In this document: positions 1-8,548 of the stretch, one piece after another
How the letters are laid out: each line of letters starts with the position of its first letter
Numbering within the stretch: position 1 is the stretch's first letter
Assembly (NCBI GenBank): GCA_007280905.1
Contig: QYQM01000075.1
Location: 1-32,953, forward strand
Reading direction: 5' to 3'
DNA: 32,953 bases
From: Porphyromonadaceae bacterium
GTDB lineage: Bacteria > Bacteroidota > Bacteroidia > Bacteroidales > UBA12481
Made by a program: the position numbers and the translations under genes
Notes under the pieces: generated by a model
Databases searched by the model: none
Told to the model about the DNA's origin: nothing
What the model saw: only the letters and a program-made list of their open reading frames with translations

Positions 1-501
1 AACACTCCCAAGGGTTATAAAGTAGACCGTTTTGGATGCCCGTTGGATACTGATAAGGATGGTATCCCTGATAGTGAGGATGCTTGCCCGGATAAACCTG
101 GTGTCGCTGAACTGAAAGGTTGTCCTTTTACTGTTCAAGCTATTATAGGCAAATACAATCTGTCGATGAAACCGGTTTATTTTGATTTCGACTCTTATAA
201 ACTGAAACCGGAAGGAATCGATGTTCTCGATAAACTTGCAAATGCTCTGTCCAACCATAATGACTTTGGTGTTCAGTTCGATGGATATGCTGACTATATA
301 GGTACCGAAGAGTATAACCTCAAACTTTCCGAAAAACGTGCTAATTCGGCTAAGAGTTATATCATGAACAAAGGCATCACTGATAATCGGATAAGATTGC
401 AGTATTTCGGAGAATCCAAGCCAGCTCAGGATAATAAAACCGTAGAAGGCCGCCGTCTCAACCGCAGAGTTGAATATAACCTGTTCGACATTGGCAAATA
501 A
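1..501 (+). CDS. OmpA-family outer-membrane protein, C-terminal part (5' end outside window)
   Basis: The reading frame is open from base 1, so this is the 3' part of a longer gene. It first encodes an acidic thrombospondin type 3-like calcium repeat (DTDKDGIPDSEDACPDKPG). An OmpA-like peptidoglycan-binding domain of about 110 residues follows. It has the family pattern YFDFDS, GYADYIGT, LSEKRA and a closing GRRLNRRVEYNL. The Asp of GYAD and the Arg of EKRA sit where this family grips the diaminopimelate of peptidoglycan. By family it is an outer-membrane anchor to the cell wall, probably with an N-terminal beta-barrel that is not visible here. The stop is followed by a clear terminator, so it is the last gene of its transcript and separate from the efflux operon downstream. 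Confidence 0.9.
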   Translation, partial: NTPKGYKVDRFGCPLDTDKDGIPDSEDACPDKPGVAELKGCPFTVQAIIGKYNLSMKPVYFDFDSYKLKPEGIDVLDKLANALSNHNDFGVQFDGYADYIGTEEYNLKLSEKRANSAKSYIMNKGITDNRIRLQYFGESKPAQDNKTVEGRRLNRRVEYNLFDIGK

Positions 502-540
502 GAATCTGAATCAGTGTTAACTGATAGACAATTAATTGTG

Positions 541-571
541 AAAAATCCCTGCTTCGGCAGGGATTTTTTTT
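541..571 (+). terminator. Rho-independent terminator after the OmpA gene
   Basis: ATCCCTGC and GCAGGGAT pair around a UUCG tetraloop (553-556), and flanking A and T runs extend the stem. A run of eight T follows. It ends the OmpA transcript 40 bases after its stop and insulates it from the tolC-type gene. Confidence 0.9.
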
Positions 572-608
572 GCATCTTAGCTGCTTCATTTATAATAAAT
601 GCATTAAA

Positions 609-1871
609 ATGAGAAGGTTATTCATTTCCTTGGCAATTATATTTTTCCCGGTTTGCTTGAAGTCCCAGGATCTGCAGTTGCAGGATTGTATCAGAGAAAG
701 CCTGATTCACAATCCTTTGTCGGCCAATAAGGAATTGGCCATACAAATCGCTGAGGTAAAAAAAAGAATCATTAAGTCGGCATGGTTTCCCAGCCTTGAC
801 TTGAATGGACAAGCTACCTGGCAATCGGATGTTGTGGTTCTTAATCTTGATCTCCCCTTTCCTGTAAATTTCCCAAAGATCCCGAAAGATCAGTATAGAA
901 TTACAACAGATATCTCTCAGATAATCTACGACGGTGGGAATATTAAAAATCAACAAATCCTAGAAGATATCAATTCAGATCTTTCGGTTCAGGAATTGGA
1001 AATCAAGGAGTTTGAATTAAAACAAACTGTAGAGGACCTTTTTTTTGCCATTTTGGTGACTGAAAAAAGGGTTGAGGTACTGGACCTCATGGCTCAATCA
1101 CTCAAACATACCATCAACCAGGTTGAATCGGGTGTAAAAAACGGGATTCTTAGCGAATCTGATCTCCCGGTTGTTCTCGCTGAACAAATCAAGATTGACC
1201 AGCAGCTGATCAGCCTCAAGGGACTTAAACTGCGTGCAGCCAATACGCTTGGGTTGTTAATGGGCAAGGAAATAACCCCGGAAACGCACTTTGTAGTTCC
1301 TGTAGACTTGAATGAAACATCACTAAAGGGGGAGAGACCGGAATTGCAGGTGTTTGAATTACAGGATAATATGCTTGAAGCGCGTAAAACACTTTTGAAT
1401 GCCCAACTCAGGCCAAGGATAATGGCTTTTGGTCAGGCTGGTTATGGTAAACCCGGACTCAACTTTATGGGCGACAAGTGGGATCCTTATCTCCTGGTGG
1501 GGTTGAAAGGCACCTGGAATGTCTGGGATTGGGGAAAGGTTCAGCAACAAAAGGAAAGTCTAAGCCTGAATCAGCGGGTTATCGCTAACCAACAGGAATC
1601 TTTCACCATTCAAATCACCCAGGCTGAACAGAACCAACAATTGGTAATAAACGAGATCAATGCTCTGCTCCTGAAGGATGGTGAATTATTGAGCAACAGG
1701 GAGAAAGTTACCGTGGCTTACAGCAGCCGGCTGACCAATGGACTGATTACTGCAAGCCAGTTTATTAATGAATGGACCCGTGAACAAGAGGTCCGTATCA
1801 ACCTGGAGGTTCGTAAGATCGAACTGATCAGTTCTGCATATAAATTATTGTCAATCAAGGGTAAATACTAA
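609..1871 (+). CDS. TolC-family outer-membrane efflux channel
   Basis: This is a 420-residue protein with a type I signal peptide (about residues 1-20, ending LKSQ). Long amphipathic helices rich in Gln, Glu and Leu follow, as in outer-membrane efflux proteins. The internal repeat typical of TolC is visible as two helical halves around beta segments (near PFPVNFPKIPKDQYRITTD and LVGLKGTWNVWDWG). I chose the ATG at 609, which puts the signal peptide at the N-terminus. An in-frame TTG at 570 would start inside the preceding terminator and add 13 unlikely residues. It is the first gene of a six-gene efflux operon, and its stop is 4 bases before the adaptor gene. It should form the trimeric exit duct. 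The substrate is not readable from sequence. Confidence 0.9.
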   Translation: MRRLFISLAIIFFPVCLKSQDLQLQDCIRESLIHNPLSANKELAIQIAEVKKRIIKSAWFPSLDLNGQATWQSDVVVLNLDLPFPVNFPKIPKDQYRITTDISQIIYDGGNIKNQQILEDINSDLSVQELEIKEFELKQTVEDLFFAILVTEKRVEVLDLMAQSLKHTINQVESGVKNGILSESDLPVVLAEQIKIDQQLISLKGLKLRAANTLGLLMGKEITPETHFVVPVDLNETSLKGERPELQVFELQDNMLEARKTLLNAQLRPRIMAFGQAGYGKPGLNFMGDKWDPYLLVGLKGTWNVWDWGKVQQQKESLSLNQRVIANQQESFTIQITQAEQNQQLVINEINALLLKDGELLSNREKVTVAYSSRLTNGLITASQFINEWTREQEVRINLEVRKIELISSAYKLLSIKGKY

Positions 1872-1875
1872 ATTT

Positions 1876-2760
1876 ATGAGATCAATAAGCCTTTGTTTTA
1901 TTTTAGTTTTCGCATTATCCTGTTCACGGAAAGATACCGGATTTGATGCGATGGGACATTTTGAGGCAGATGAGTATATGCTAACAGCGGAATCCGGTGG
2001 AAGAATTATTAAACTGGACCTCAAAGAGGGAACCAAAGTTTACCGGGGAGATACAGTAGCTATTACCGATACAATTTCGGTATATCTACAGTTACAACAA
2101 TCAAAGGCCCAACAAGCCGCCATCGAATCTAAAATCCCAGGAGTGAAAGCTCAGGGAAAGGTGGTTGAAACGGAAATTTCTGTTTTGAAAGCAGAAAAGG
2201 AACGATTTGAAAACCTCCTTACGGATAAGGCAACAAGCGGAAAATCCCTGGATGATATCGTACATCAGATTGACCTGGCAAATGCACGCAAAGGAACTTT
2301 TTCTGCACAAATTGCCAGTCTCCGCCAGGATGAAAATGTAATTGTGGCTCAGCAGAATATATTGGCCGACCAACTGCGGAAATGCAGAGTAATCTCTCCA
2401 GCCGATGGAGTTGTTATCAACTTGATTGCTAAATCTTCCGATTTGATGATTCCAGGTAAACCAATTTTGAAATTAGCTGATATTGAACAGATTATCCTCA
2501 AGGCTTATGTCAGCGAAGATCAATTGTCCAGGATCAAAATATCCGGTCAGGTAAAAGTAAGAATTGACGGCCCTGATGGAGGATTTCTGGAATATCCCGG
2601 CCAGATATTCTGGGTCTCTGATCAGGCTGAGTTTACCCCAAAAGTGATCCAGACAAAAAAGGAAAGGGTTAATCTCGTTTATGCAGTAAAAGTCAGGGTG
2701 AAAAATGACGGCAGAATCAAAATTGGGATGCCGGGCGAATTATTTCTGGTCAATGAATAG
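1876..2760 (+). CDS. HlyD/YbhG-type membrane-fusion adaptor lipoprotein
   Basis: This 294-residue periplasmic adaptor joins an inner-membrane ABC exporter to the TolC channel. Residues 1-16 are a lipoprotein signal ending ALSC, so it is probably lipid-anchored. A biotinyl-lipoyl-like half (GGRIIKLDLKEGTKVYRGD) is followed by a long alpha-hairpin (about residues 70-165). The second lipoyl half (CRVISPADGVVINL) and a beta-barrel come next. The stretch EFTPKVIQTKKERV is the hallmark of the YbhG branch of HlyD proteins, which pairs with ABC-2 exporters. Its 3' end overlaps the first ATPase gene by 8 bases, suggesting translational coupling. Confidence 0.9.
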   Translation: MRSISLCFILVFALSCSRKDTGFDAMGHFEADEYMLTAESGGRIIKLDLKEGTKVYRGDTVAITDTISVYLQLQQSKAQQAAIESKIPGVKAQGKVVETEISVLKAEKERFENLLTDKATSGKSLDDIVHQIDLANARKGTFSAQIASLRQDENVIVAQQNILADQLRKCRVISPADGVVINLIAKSSDLMIPGKPILKLADIEQIILKAYVSEDQLSRIKISGQVKVRIDGPDGGFLEYPGQIFWVSDQAEFTPKVIQTKKERVNLVYAVKVRVKNDGRIKIGMPGELFLVNE

Positions 2761-3661
2761 TCCGATTGTTGAATGCCGAAGCATTTCGAAAAAATATGGT
2801 GAAATACCCGCTTTAGTCAATTTTGATATAGATATTTCAGCAGGAGAGGTTTTCGGAATGATTGGCCCTGATGGCGCAGGAAAGACAACATTATTCCGCA
2901 TCCTTTCAACCCTGATTTTACCCGACTCCGGAAGAGCAATGGTTTTAGGCCACGATGTCGTTAAAGATTATCGTTACATCAGAAAATCAATCGGTTTCAT
3001 GCCCGGCCGGTTTTCCTTATACCAGGACCTGACAGTCGAAGAAAATCTAAAGTTTTACGCATCGGTTTTTGGTGTTAAAATTCGCGACAATTATCATCTC
3101 ATCAAAGATATTTATAGTCCGCTGGAACCTTTCCGGTCACGAAGAGCCGGGAAACTGTCGGGAGGGATGAAACAAAAGCTTGCCTTATCTTGTGCCCTGA
3201 TACATAAGCCCATGCTGCTGATCCTTGACGAGCCTACCACCGGAGTGGATGCCGTGTCGAGAAAAGAATTCTGGGACCACCTGGGTACATTGCAGACAGA
3301 TGGGATGACCATTTTGGTATCGACACCCTATATGGACGAAGCACAGAGATGTGGACGCCTGGCCATGGTTCAGAAAGGCCACCTGTTAGATATCGGCAAG
3401 CCTGATGAGATCCGGTCTCGTTTTAATGGCACTTTGTTTCAGCTGACCTCTTCAGATCGCTATCAGGCATTATTAATATGCAGAAATTCAAAACAGATCA
3501 GTTCCGTCCATGCATTTGGTCAGACACTTCATTTGACCCTTGCTGACGGGGTTCAAACTGAGTTTGTTGAAAATTTGCTTATTGATCAAGGGATTGTTGA
3601 GGTAGTGATTCATGAGATTCCTCCCTCCATTGAAGATTGTTTCATGCAGTATTTGACTTAA
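2753..3661 (+). CDS. ABC exporter ATPase 1, partly degenerate nucleotide site (YbhF N-terminal-half type)
   Basis: This is a 302-residue ATP-binding subunit. The Walker A motif GPDGAGKTT is at 38-46 (Lys44), the signature LSGGMKQ at 135-141, and Walker B ends in Asp159-Glu160. Two conserved positions are altered. The Q-loop reads GFMPGRF, with Gly85 in place of Gln, and the H-loop reads VSTPYMDE, with Pro192 in place of His. In E. coli YbhF two such domains are fused; here they are separate genes. I chose the ATG at 2753, which gives the usual N-terminus. An upstream in-frame start at 2705 lies inside the adaptor gene. The C-terminal 80 or so residues form the extension common in DrrA-like ATPases. 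Ten bases separate it from ATPase 2. Confidence 0.92.
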   Translation: MNSPIVECRSISKKYGEIPALVNFDIDISAGEVFGMIGPDGAGKTTLFRILSTLILPDSGRAMVLGHDVVKDYRYIRKSIGFMPGRFSLYQDLTVEENLKFYASVFGVKIRDNYHLIKDIYSPLEPFRSRRAGKLSGGMKQKLALSCALIHKPMLLILDEPTTGVDAVSRKEFWDHLGTLQTDGMTILVSTPYMDEAQRCGRLAMVQKGHLLDIGKPDEIRSRFNGTLFQLTSSDRYQALLICRNSKQISSVHAFGQTLHLTLADGVQTEFVENLLIDQGIVEVVIHEIPPSIEDCFMQYLT

Positions 3662-3671
3662 AACCTATACC

Positions 3672-4403
3672 ATGGAATCTGAAACAATCATCGAAGTGAG
3701 AGACCTGGTAAAACGATTTGGTAGTTTTATTGCCAATGATCATTTGAGCTTTACGGTTGCAAAGGGAGAGATTTTTGGATTTCTTGGTGCCAATGGGGCA
3801 GGCAAAACCACTGCAATCAGGATTCTCAGCGGGCTTTCCAGCCCTACATCCGGTTATGTATTTGTTGCAGGAATTGATGCCTCAAGGTATCCTGAACAGG
3901 TAAAAAAATCAATTGGGTACATGTGCCAAAGGTTCTCTTTATATGAAGATCTTACCGTTTTCGAAAATATCAGGTTATACGGCGGGGTTTATGGATTGAC
4001 CCTAAAGGAAATTGTCCTTAGAAGCGATGAAATGCTGAGCCGACTTGGAATTACTGATTTGCGTGATCGGTTAATAAGATCTGTTCCATTGGGTTGGCGG
4101 CAAAAATTAGCCTTCTCGGTTGCGATCTTTCATCAGCCCAATATTGTATTTCTGGATGAACCGACGGGAGGGGTGGATCCAGTTACCCGCCGTCAGTTCT
4201 GGGACCTGATCTATGAGGCAAGTCGTGCTGGGATAACTGTTTTTGTGACCACTCATTACATGGATGAGGCTGAGTATTGTGACCGGGTATGTATCTTATC
4301 CGAAGGAAAAATCCAGGCTATTGGTAACCCGGTCGAGTTGAAAAGATCATTTAACGTTACCAGCATGGATGAGGTTTTTATTAAAGTGGCCAGAAATGCA
4401 TAA
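3672..4403 (+). CDS. ABC exporter ATPase 2, degenerate signature motif (YbhF C-terminal-half type)
   Basis: This 243-residue ATP-binding subunit is the partner of the preceding one. The Walker A motif GANGAGKTT is at 39-47 (Lys45). The Q-loop Gln86, Walker B Asp162-Glu163 and H-loop His195 (VTTHYMDE) are all intact. The ABC signature is altered, with VPLGWRQ at 138-144 in place of LSGGxxQ. A PLGW-type signature is, as I recall, characteristic of the second domain of YbhF-like proteins. The intact signature of ATPase 1 therefore faces this intact ATP pocket, giving one consensus site per heterodimer. The gene is followed after 9 bases by the first permease. Confidence 0.92.
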   Translation: MESETIIEVRDLVKRFGSFIANDHLSFTVAKGEIFGFLGANGAGKTTAIRILSGLSSPTSGYVFVAGIDASRYPEQVKKSIGYMCQRFSLYEDLTVFENIRLYGGVYGLTLKEIVLRSDEMLSRLGITDLRDRLIRSVPLGWRQKLAFSVAIFHQPNIVFLDEPTGGVDPVTRRQFWDLIYEASRAGITVFVTTHYMDEAEYCDRVCILSEGKIQAIGNPVELKRSFNVTSMDEVFIKVARNA

Positions 4404-4412
4404 AACTTGATT

Positions 4413-5522
4413 ATGAGTAGATTTATCAGTCTGGTTAGGAAAGAATTCAACCACATCTTCCGTGACAGGAGAACTTTGCTGATCCTGTTCGGTATACCAA
4501 TTATGCAGATCCTGATATTTGGTTATGTGGTAAACAGTGATTTTAAGAACATCGGAATAGCTGTTCTGGACCAAAGCGTCGATGCTCATACTCAAAAAAT
4601 ATTGAACAAAATTTTTTCTTCCGGCTATTTCAATTTCTCAGGCAACATTCAAAATGCACAGGGAATTTCTGATCAGTTTAAAACAGGTAAAGTCAAAGCT
4701 GTCCTGGTATTCGAATCTGAATTTGGAAAAAAACTGGATAATGGGCAATTAGCTAATATCCAAATAATAACGGATGCATCGGATCCTAATGTGGCCAATA
4801 CTACTGTGGGATATGTTTCCGGAATCATACGGTCCTATCAGGGTGAATTGGCAGGCCAAACTGTTGTCCAGCTCATTGTGGAACCCCAATACCGAATGGT
4901 TTTTAATGAAAACCTGATCAGTGCGTATATGTTTGTTCCCGGAACCATGGCTTTGATTCTGATGCTGATTTCAGCATTGCTGACTTCTATTTCTGTGACC
5001 CGGGAAAAAGAATTGGGAACACTCGAGGTCATCCTGGTCAGCCCTTTACGGCCGGCACAGATAATTATTGGTAAAGTTGCACCTTATGTGTTACTTGCTT
5101 TTATCAATGGATTGGTAATCTTGTTATTAGGATATTTTATTTTTAATTTGCCGATATCCGGCAGTCTGGTTCTCCTCCTGGCTGAACTCTTGCTTTATAT
5201 TACGTTGTCATTATCGCTGGGGATATTAATATCAACTATTGCAAAAAGTCAGCAAATAGCCATGTTTATGTCGTTGTTTGTGCTCATGCTGCCTACGGTT
5301 CTTTTATCCGGTTTTATTTTTCCGATCGAGAATATGCCGTTGATTCTTCAATGGATCAGTGCTATTCTGCCACCGAGATGGTTTATTATTATTCTTAAGG
5401 ATATTATGCTAAAAGGAAATGGTCTGGCTTATGTATGGAATGAAACCCTGATCCTGCTGGGAATGACCTTAATCTTTCTGTTTGCTGCCATTCGAAAATT
5501 CTCAATACGACTTCAGGTATGA
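4413..5522 (+). CDS. ABC-2 type permease, efflux subunit 1 (YbhS/YbhR type)
   Basis: This 369-residue inner-membrane protein has the ABC2_membrane_3 layout. One N-terminal transmembrane helix follows the amphipathic segment ISLVRKEFNHIFRDRR. A periplasmic domain of about 140 residues comes next, then five hydrophobic helices. The cytoplasmic coupling segment TREKELGTLEVILVSPL is the typical contact with the ATPases. I chose the ATG at 4413; a TTG two codons earlier adds only two residues. Its last codons overlap the start of the second permease in an ATGA junction, so the two are probably translated in equal amounts as a heterodimer. Confidence 0.92.
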   Translation: MSRFISLVRKEFNHIFRDRRTLLILFGIPIMQILIFGYVVNSDFKNIGIAVLDQSVDAHTQKILNKIFSSGYFNFSGNIQNAQGISDQFKTGKVKAVLVFESEFGKKLDNGQLANIQIITDASDPNVANTTVGYVSGIIRSYQGELAGQTVVQLIVEPQYRMVFNENLISAYMFVPGTMALILMLISALLTSISVTREKELGTLEVILVSPLRPAQIIIGKVAPYVLLAFINGLVILLLGYFIFNLPISGSLVLLLAELLLYITLSLSLGILISTIAKSQQIAMFMSLFVLMLPTVLLSGFIFPIENMPLILQWISAILPPRWFIIILKDIMLKGNGLAYVWNETLILLGMTLIFLFAAIRKFSIRLQV

Positions 5523-6640
5523 GAACGATTGCCGTTTTGATACGAAAGGAGTTTACGCAGATTCGTCGCAACCGGATCATGATTCCGGCCATGATTATCG
5601 CACCATTGATCCAGATGATTATTCTGGTTTATGCAGCCAATATGAATATGCGTGATATTGATTTTGCTATTCTTGATGAGGATGGATCTGCAACATCCAT
5701 AAACCTGATATCGAAATATTCTTCCTCTCCATTCTTCTCCTTGTCTGGGTCGGTGAATTCTTTGGATGATGCTGAAAAACTTCTTAAAGGCGATAAGGCC
5801 GATCTGGTGATACATATCCCGCCAAATTTTGAGAACAGCATTTTAAACCAGGAGAAAGCAGATGTTCAGTTCCTGATTAATGGGATCAACAGTGCCGCGG
5901 CCGTTTTGACTGCATCATACGCTCAAAATATCCTGTTTGACTATAACAGGCAACTCATTGCCGGATTTTCGCGGCCATCATCGGTATCGCAGGGATTTGG
6001 TACCATCGAGGTCAATTACAGTCATTGGTATAACCCCGGGTTGGATTTTAAAATATTCATGGTTCCCGGCATTCTGGTGGTGCTGGTCACCCTGGTCGGC
6101 TGGCTTTTGATGTCGCTTAATGTTGTCAGGGAAAAGGAGCTGGGTACGATCGAGCAGATCAATGTTACGCCCATTAAGAAATACCAGTTTTTGATGGGTA
6201 AGTTGATTCCTTTCTGGATATTGGCCATTATTGAATTAGGGATTGGTTTAACCCTGGGCCGGTTGCTCTTTCATGTTCCCATTCTGGGTTCACTTTGGCT
6301 ATTAATAGCCTTTACAGCGATTTACCTGGTAACAGTCCTTGGCTTTGGCCTTTTCATAGCGGCAATTTCAGAAACTCAGCAACAGGTGATGTTTGTGAAT
6401 TTCTTTTTCGTTCTGGTTTTCATTCTCATGAGCGGAATTTTCACCCCGGTTGAATCGATGCCCGATTGGGCCCATTATGTCAATATCATTAATCCGCTCT
6501 CTTATTTCATGCGGGTTATCAGGATGATTCTGCTTAAAGGTTCTGATTTTGGCGATGTCTGGAAAGAATTCCTTTCAATGGGAATTTTCGGAGTGGTTAT
6601 GATCACTCTGTCCGTGAGAAGTTACCGCAAAAGGGTTTGA
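5519..6640 (+). CDS. ABC-2 type permease, efflux subunit 2 (YbhR/YbhS type)
   Basis: This 373-residue protein is paralogous to the preceding permease. It shares the N-terminal segment LIRKEFTQIRRNR, the one-plus-five helix layout, the large periplasmic domain and the coupling motif REKELGTIEQINVTPI. The start overlaps the previous stop by 4 bases. It completes the operon TolC, adaptor, two ATPases, two permeases, a self-contained tripartite exporter like E. coli YbhGFSR but including its own outer-membrane channel. No regulator gene is attached. The stop is one base from the stop of the convergent gene on the other strand, with no terminator visible between them. Confidence 0.92.
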   Translation: MRTIAVLIRKEFTQIRRNRIMIPAMIIAPLIQMIILVYAANMNMRDIDFAILDEDGSATSINLISKYSSSPFFSLSGSVNSLDDAEKLLKGDKADLVIHIPPNFENSILNQEKADVQFLINGINSAAAVLTASYAQNILFDYNRQLIAGFSRPSSVSQGFGTIEVNYSHWYNPGLDFKIFMVPGILVVLVTLVGWLLMSLNVVREKELGTIEQINVTPIKKYQFLMGKLIPFWILAIIELGIGLTLGRLLFHVPILGSLWLLIAFTAIYLVTVLGFGLFIAAISETQQQVMFVNFFFVLVFILMSGIFTPVESMPDWAHYVNIINPLSYFMRVIRMILLKGSDFGDVWKEFLSMGIFGVVMITLSVRSYRKRV

Positions 6641-6641
6641 T

Positions 6642-7280
6642 TTATCTATAGTTTACCTTGCAGATCTTGCTATACTTAAAACCATAGTAAAAAACCTCAA
6701 AGGGATCGGTAATGGTAATGGCAATCTTTTCAATGACATTCAGGTGATGATCCTTTAGCAATCGTTTTTTAAGCTGATAGATCCCTTCTCCCAGAAGGCT
6801 GCCTAATATAGGGCTCACAATCAGATCATTGATACTGGGTTGCTGGGTTCCCCCGGCAATGAGGTATTCATAAATCGCTGAATTGATCGCCGCTCCGGCA
6901 AAGGCTTCGGCCCAATGAGCCCTTTTATTCCGGTAGGCGAGATAAGAAAAGGAACCCATGATCGGATGCACCCCATAATTCCATGATATTGAATCGTTAT
7001 CCCAAACCGGAGGTAAGGTAAATGTTCTTTTGTAGGTTTTCAGGGTAACAATTCTCGACAAGTTGCCGAGATTATCTTCCCTGATATAAAGATACAGGTG
7101 TCCACCGATTGATGATGGCCATAATATGGCCTGACTGTAAGCAAACCGATTAATTATTGATTTGGTATTCTTAAACCAGATTCCCTTCGGTTGATCGGTT
7201 AACTGGGCTTTTGCCGGTGTCGCCGGGATTCCCGTCAATAGAGAAGCAAGGCAACAAATTAGAATAAATCTTGATTTCAT
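6642..7280 (-). CDS. Exported DUF3943-like protein of unknown function
   Basis: This 212-residue protein starts with a cleavable signal peptide (KSRFILICCLASLLTG, ending PAKAQ). The conserved part contains NYGVHPIMGSFSYLAYRN, an Ala-rich helix, and SINDLIVSPILGSLLGE. I associate these features with DUF3943, a family common in Bacteroidota outer-membrane or periplasmic proteins with no assigned function. I chose the ATG at 7280, which begins the signal peptide; an in-frame start 12 codons upstream overlaps the rocD stop. It is last in the minus-strand block and lies 26 bases after rocD. The family assignment is from memory of its motifs and should be treated as likely rather than certain. Confidence 0.7.
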   Translation of the reverse strand: MKSRFILICCLASLLTGIPATPAKAQLTDQPKGIWFKNTKSIINRFAYSQAILWPSSIGGHLYLYIREDNLGNLSRIVTLKTYKRTFTLPPVWDNDSISWNYGVHPIMGSFSYLAYRNKRAHWAEAFAGAAINSAIYEYLIAGGTQQPSINDLIVSPILGSLLGEGIYQLKKRLLKDHHLNVIEKIAITITDPFEVFYYGFKYSKICKVNYR

Positions 7281-7306
7281 TCCTTTGCAAAAGGACCAGG
7301 AAATGG

Positions 7307-8515
7307 CTACATCCATTCAATGGTTTTCCGGATAATCCCGGCAGCTTCCATAACCTGTTCTTCGGTGATTACCAACGGAGGAGCAAACCTTATGATATGA
7401 TCGTGAGTTGGTTTGGCAAGTAATCCATTCTCTTTCAACGCCAGGCAGACATCCCATGCAGTCTGGCTGCCCTTAGGTCTGATTATCGCTGCATTCAATA
7501 ACCCTTTGCCGCGTATCAATTCAATCCGGTTGGATTTGATATTTAGCAGCTCCGACCGGAAAATCTTTCCTAAGCGCTCGGCGTTTTCTGCGAGTTTTTC
7601 ATCTTTAATAACTTCAAGCGCTGCGATAGCAACTTTGGCAGCTATAGGATTGCCTCCAAAAGTTGATCCGTGCTCACCTGGTTTAATGGTCAACATAATA
7701 TCATCGTCAGCCAGTACAGCTGATATCGGATAAACCCCACCTGATAAGGCTTTTCCAAGGATCAAAATATCCGGCCTGACTTGTTCATGGTCACAGGCGA
7801 GCAGTTTTCCCGTCCGCGCAATTCCGGTTTGCACCTCATCCGCAATAAATAGAACATTCTTTGCTTTACAAAGATTGAATGCAGTCCGGAGATATCCCTC
7901 ATCCGGAACAAATACACCAGCCTCTCCCTGGATGGGCTCTACCAAAAATCCTGCAATATTCGGGTCTTCCAAAGCCAGTTTAAGAGCAGGAATATCATTA
8001 TATGGAATCTTTATAAACCCTGGGGTGAAAGGCCCAAATCCGCCATAAGAATCCGGATCTGTGGACATGGAGATGACGGTTATGGTTCTTCCATGAAAGT
8101 TGCCATCGCAAACGATAATTTTGGCCTGATTTTCAGCTATGCCTTTCCGTGTATAAGCCCATTTCCGGCACAATTTAAGAGCAGTTTCATCACCCTCGAC
8201 GCCTGTATTCATGGGTAATACTTTATCATAGCAGAAATATTTGGTAACGAATTCCTCATATTCACCCAGCGTAGAATTGTAGAAAGCCCGGGAAGTTAAT
8301 GTGAGCCGGGAGGCTTGCTGAATAAGGGCATTAATGATTTTTGGATGACAATGGCCTTGATTTACGGCTGAGTAAGCCGATAGAAAATCGAAATACCGTT
8401 TCCCTTCTATATCCCAAACAAAAACTCCTTCACCACGGTCTAAAACAACGGGCAGGGGATGGTAATTGTGGGCACCATATAAATTTTCACGATTGATATA
8501 GTCTATCGGTTTCAT
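7307..8515 (-). CDS. rocD: Ornithine--oxo-acid aminotransferase
   Basis: This 402-residue class III aminotransferase depends on pyridoxal phosphate. It converts ornithine and 2-oxoglutarate to glutamate semialdehyde and glutamate, linking arginine/ornithine with proline and glutamate metabolism. Visible motifs are the N-terminal [18 protein letters not shown] typical of ornithine aminotransferases, the cofactor loop [34 protein letters not shown], and ILGKALSGG with the Schiff-base Lys255. GSTFGGNP follows. Length is normal for the family. It is cytoplasmic. It lies 33 bases after the BatA-type gene and is probably co-transcribed, although its function is unrelated to the envelope proteins around it. 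Confidence 0.94.
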   Translation of the reverse strand: MKPIDYINRENLYGAHNYHPLPVVLDRGEGVFVWDIEGKRYFDFLSAYSAVNQGHCHPKIINALIQQASRLTLTSRAFYNSTLGEYEEFVTKYFCYDKVLPMNTGVEGDETALKLCRKWAYTRKGIAENQAKIIVCDGNFHGRTITVISMSTDPDSYGGFGPFTPGFIKIPYNDIPALKLALEDPNIAGFLVEPIQGEAGVFVPDEGYLRTAFNLCKAKNVLFIADEVQTGIARTGKLLACDHEQVRPDILILGKALSGGVYPISAVLADDDIMLTIKPGEHGSTFGGNPIAAKVAIAALEVIKDEKLAENAERLGKIFRSELLNIKSNRIELIRGKGLLNAAIIRPKGSQTAWDVCLALKENGLLAKPTHDHIIRFAPPLVITEEQVMEAAGIIRKTIEWM

Positions 8516-8548
8516 AATGCAAAGGATTAAAATAATTATACAAAGGAA

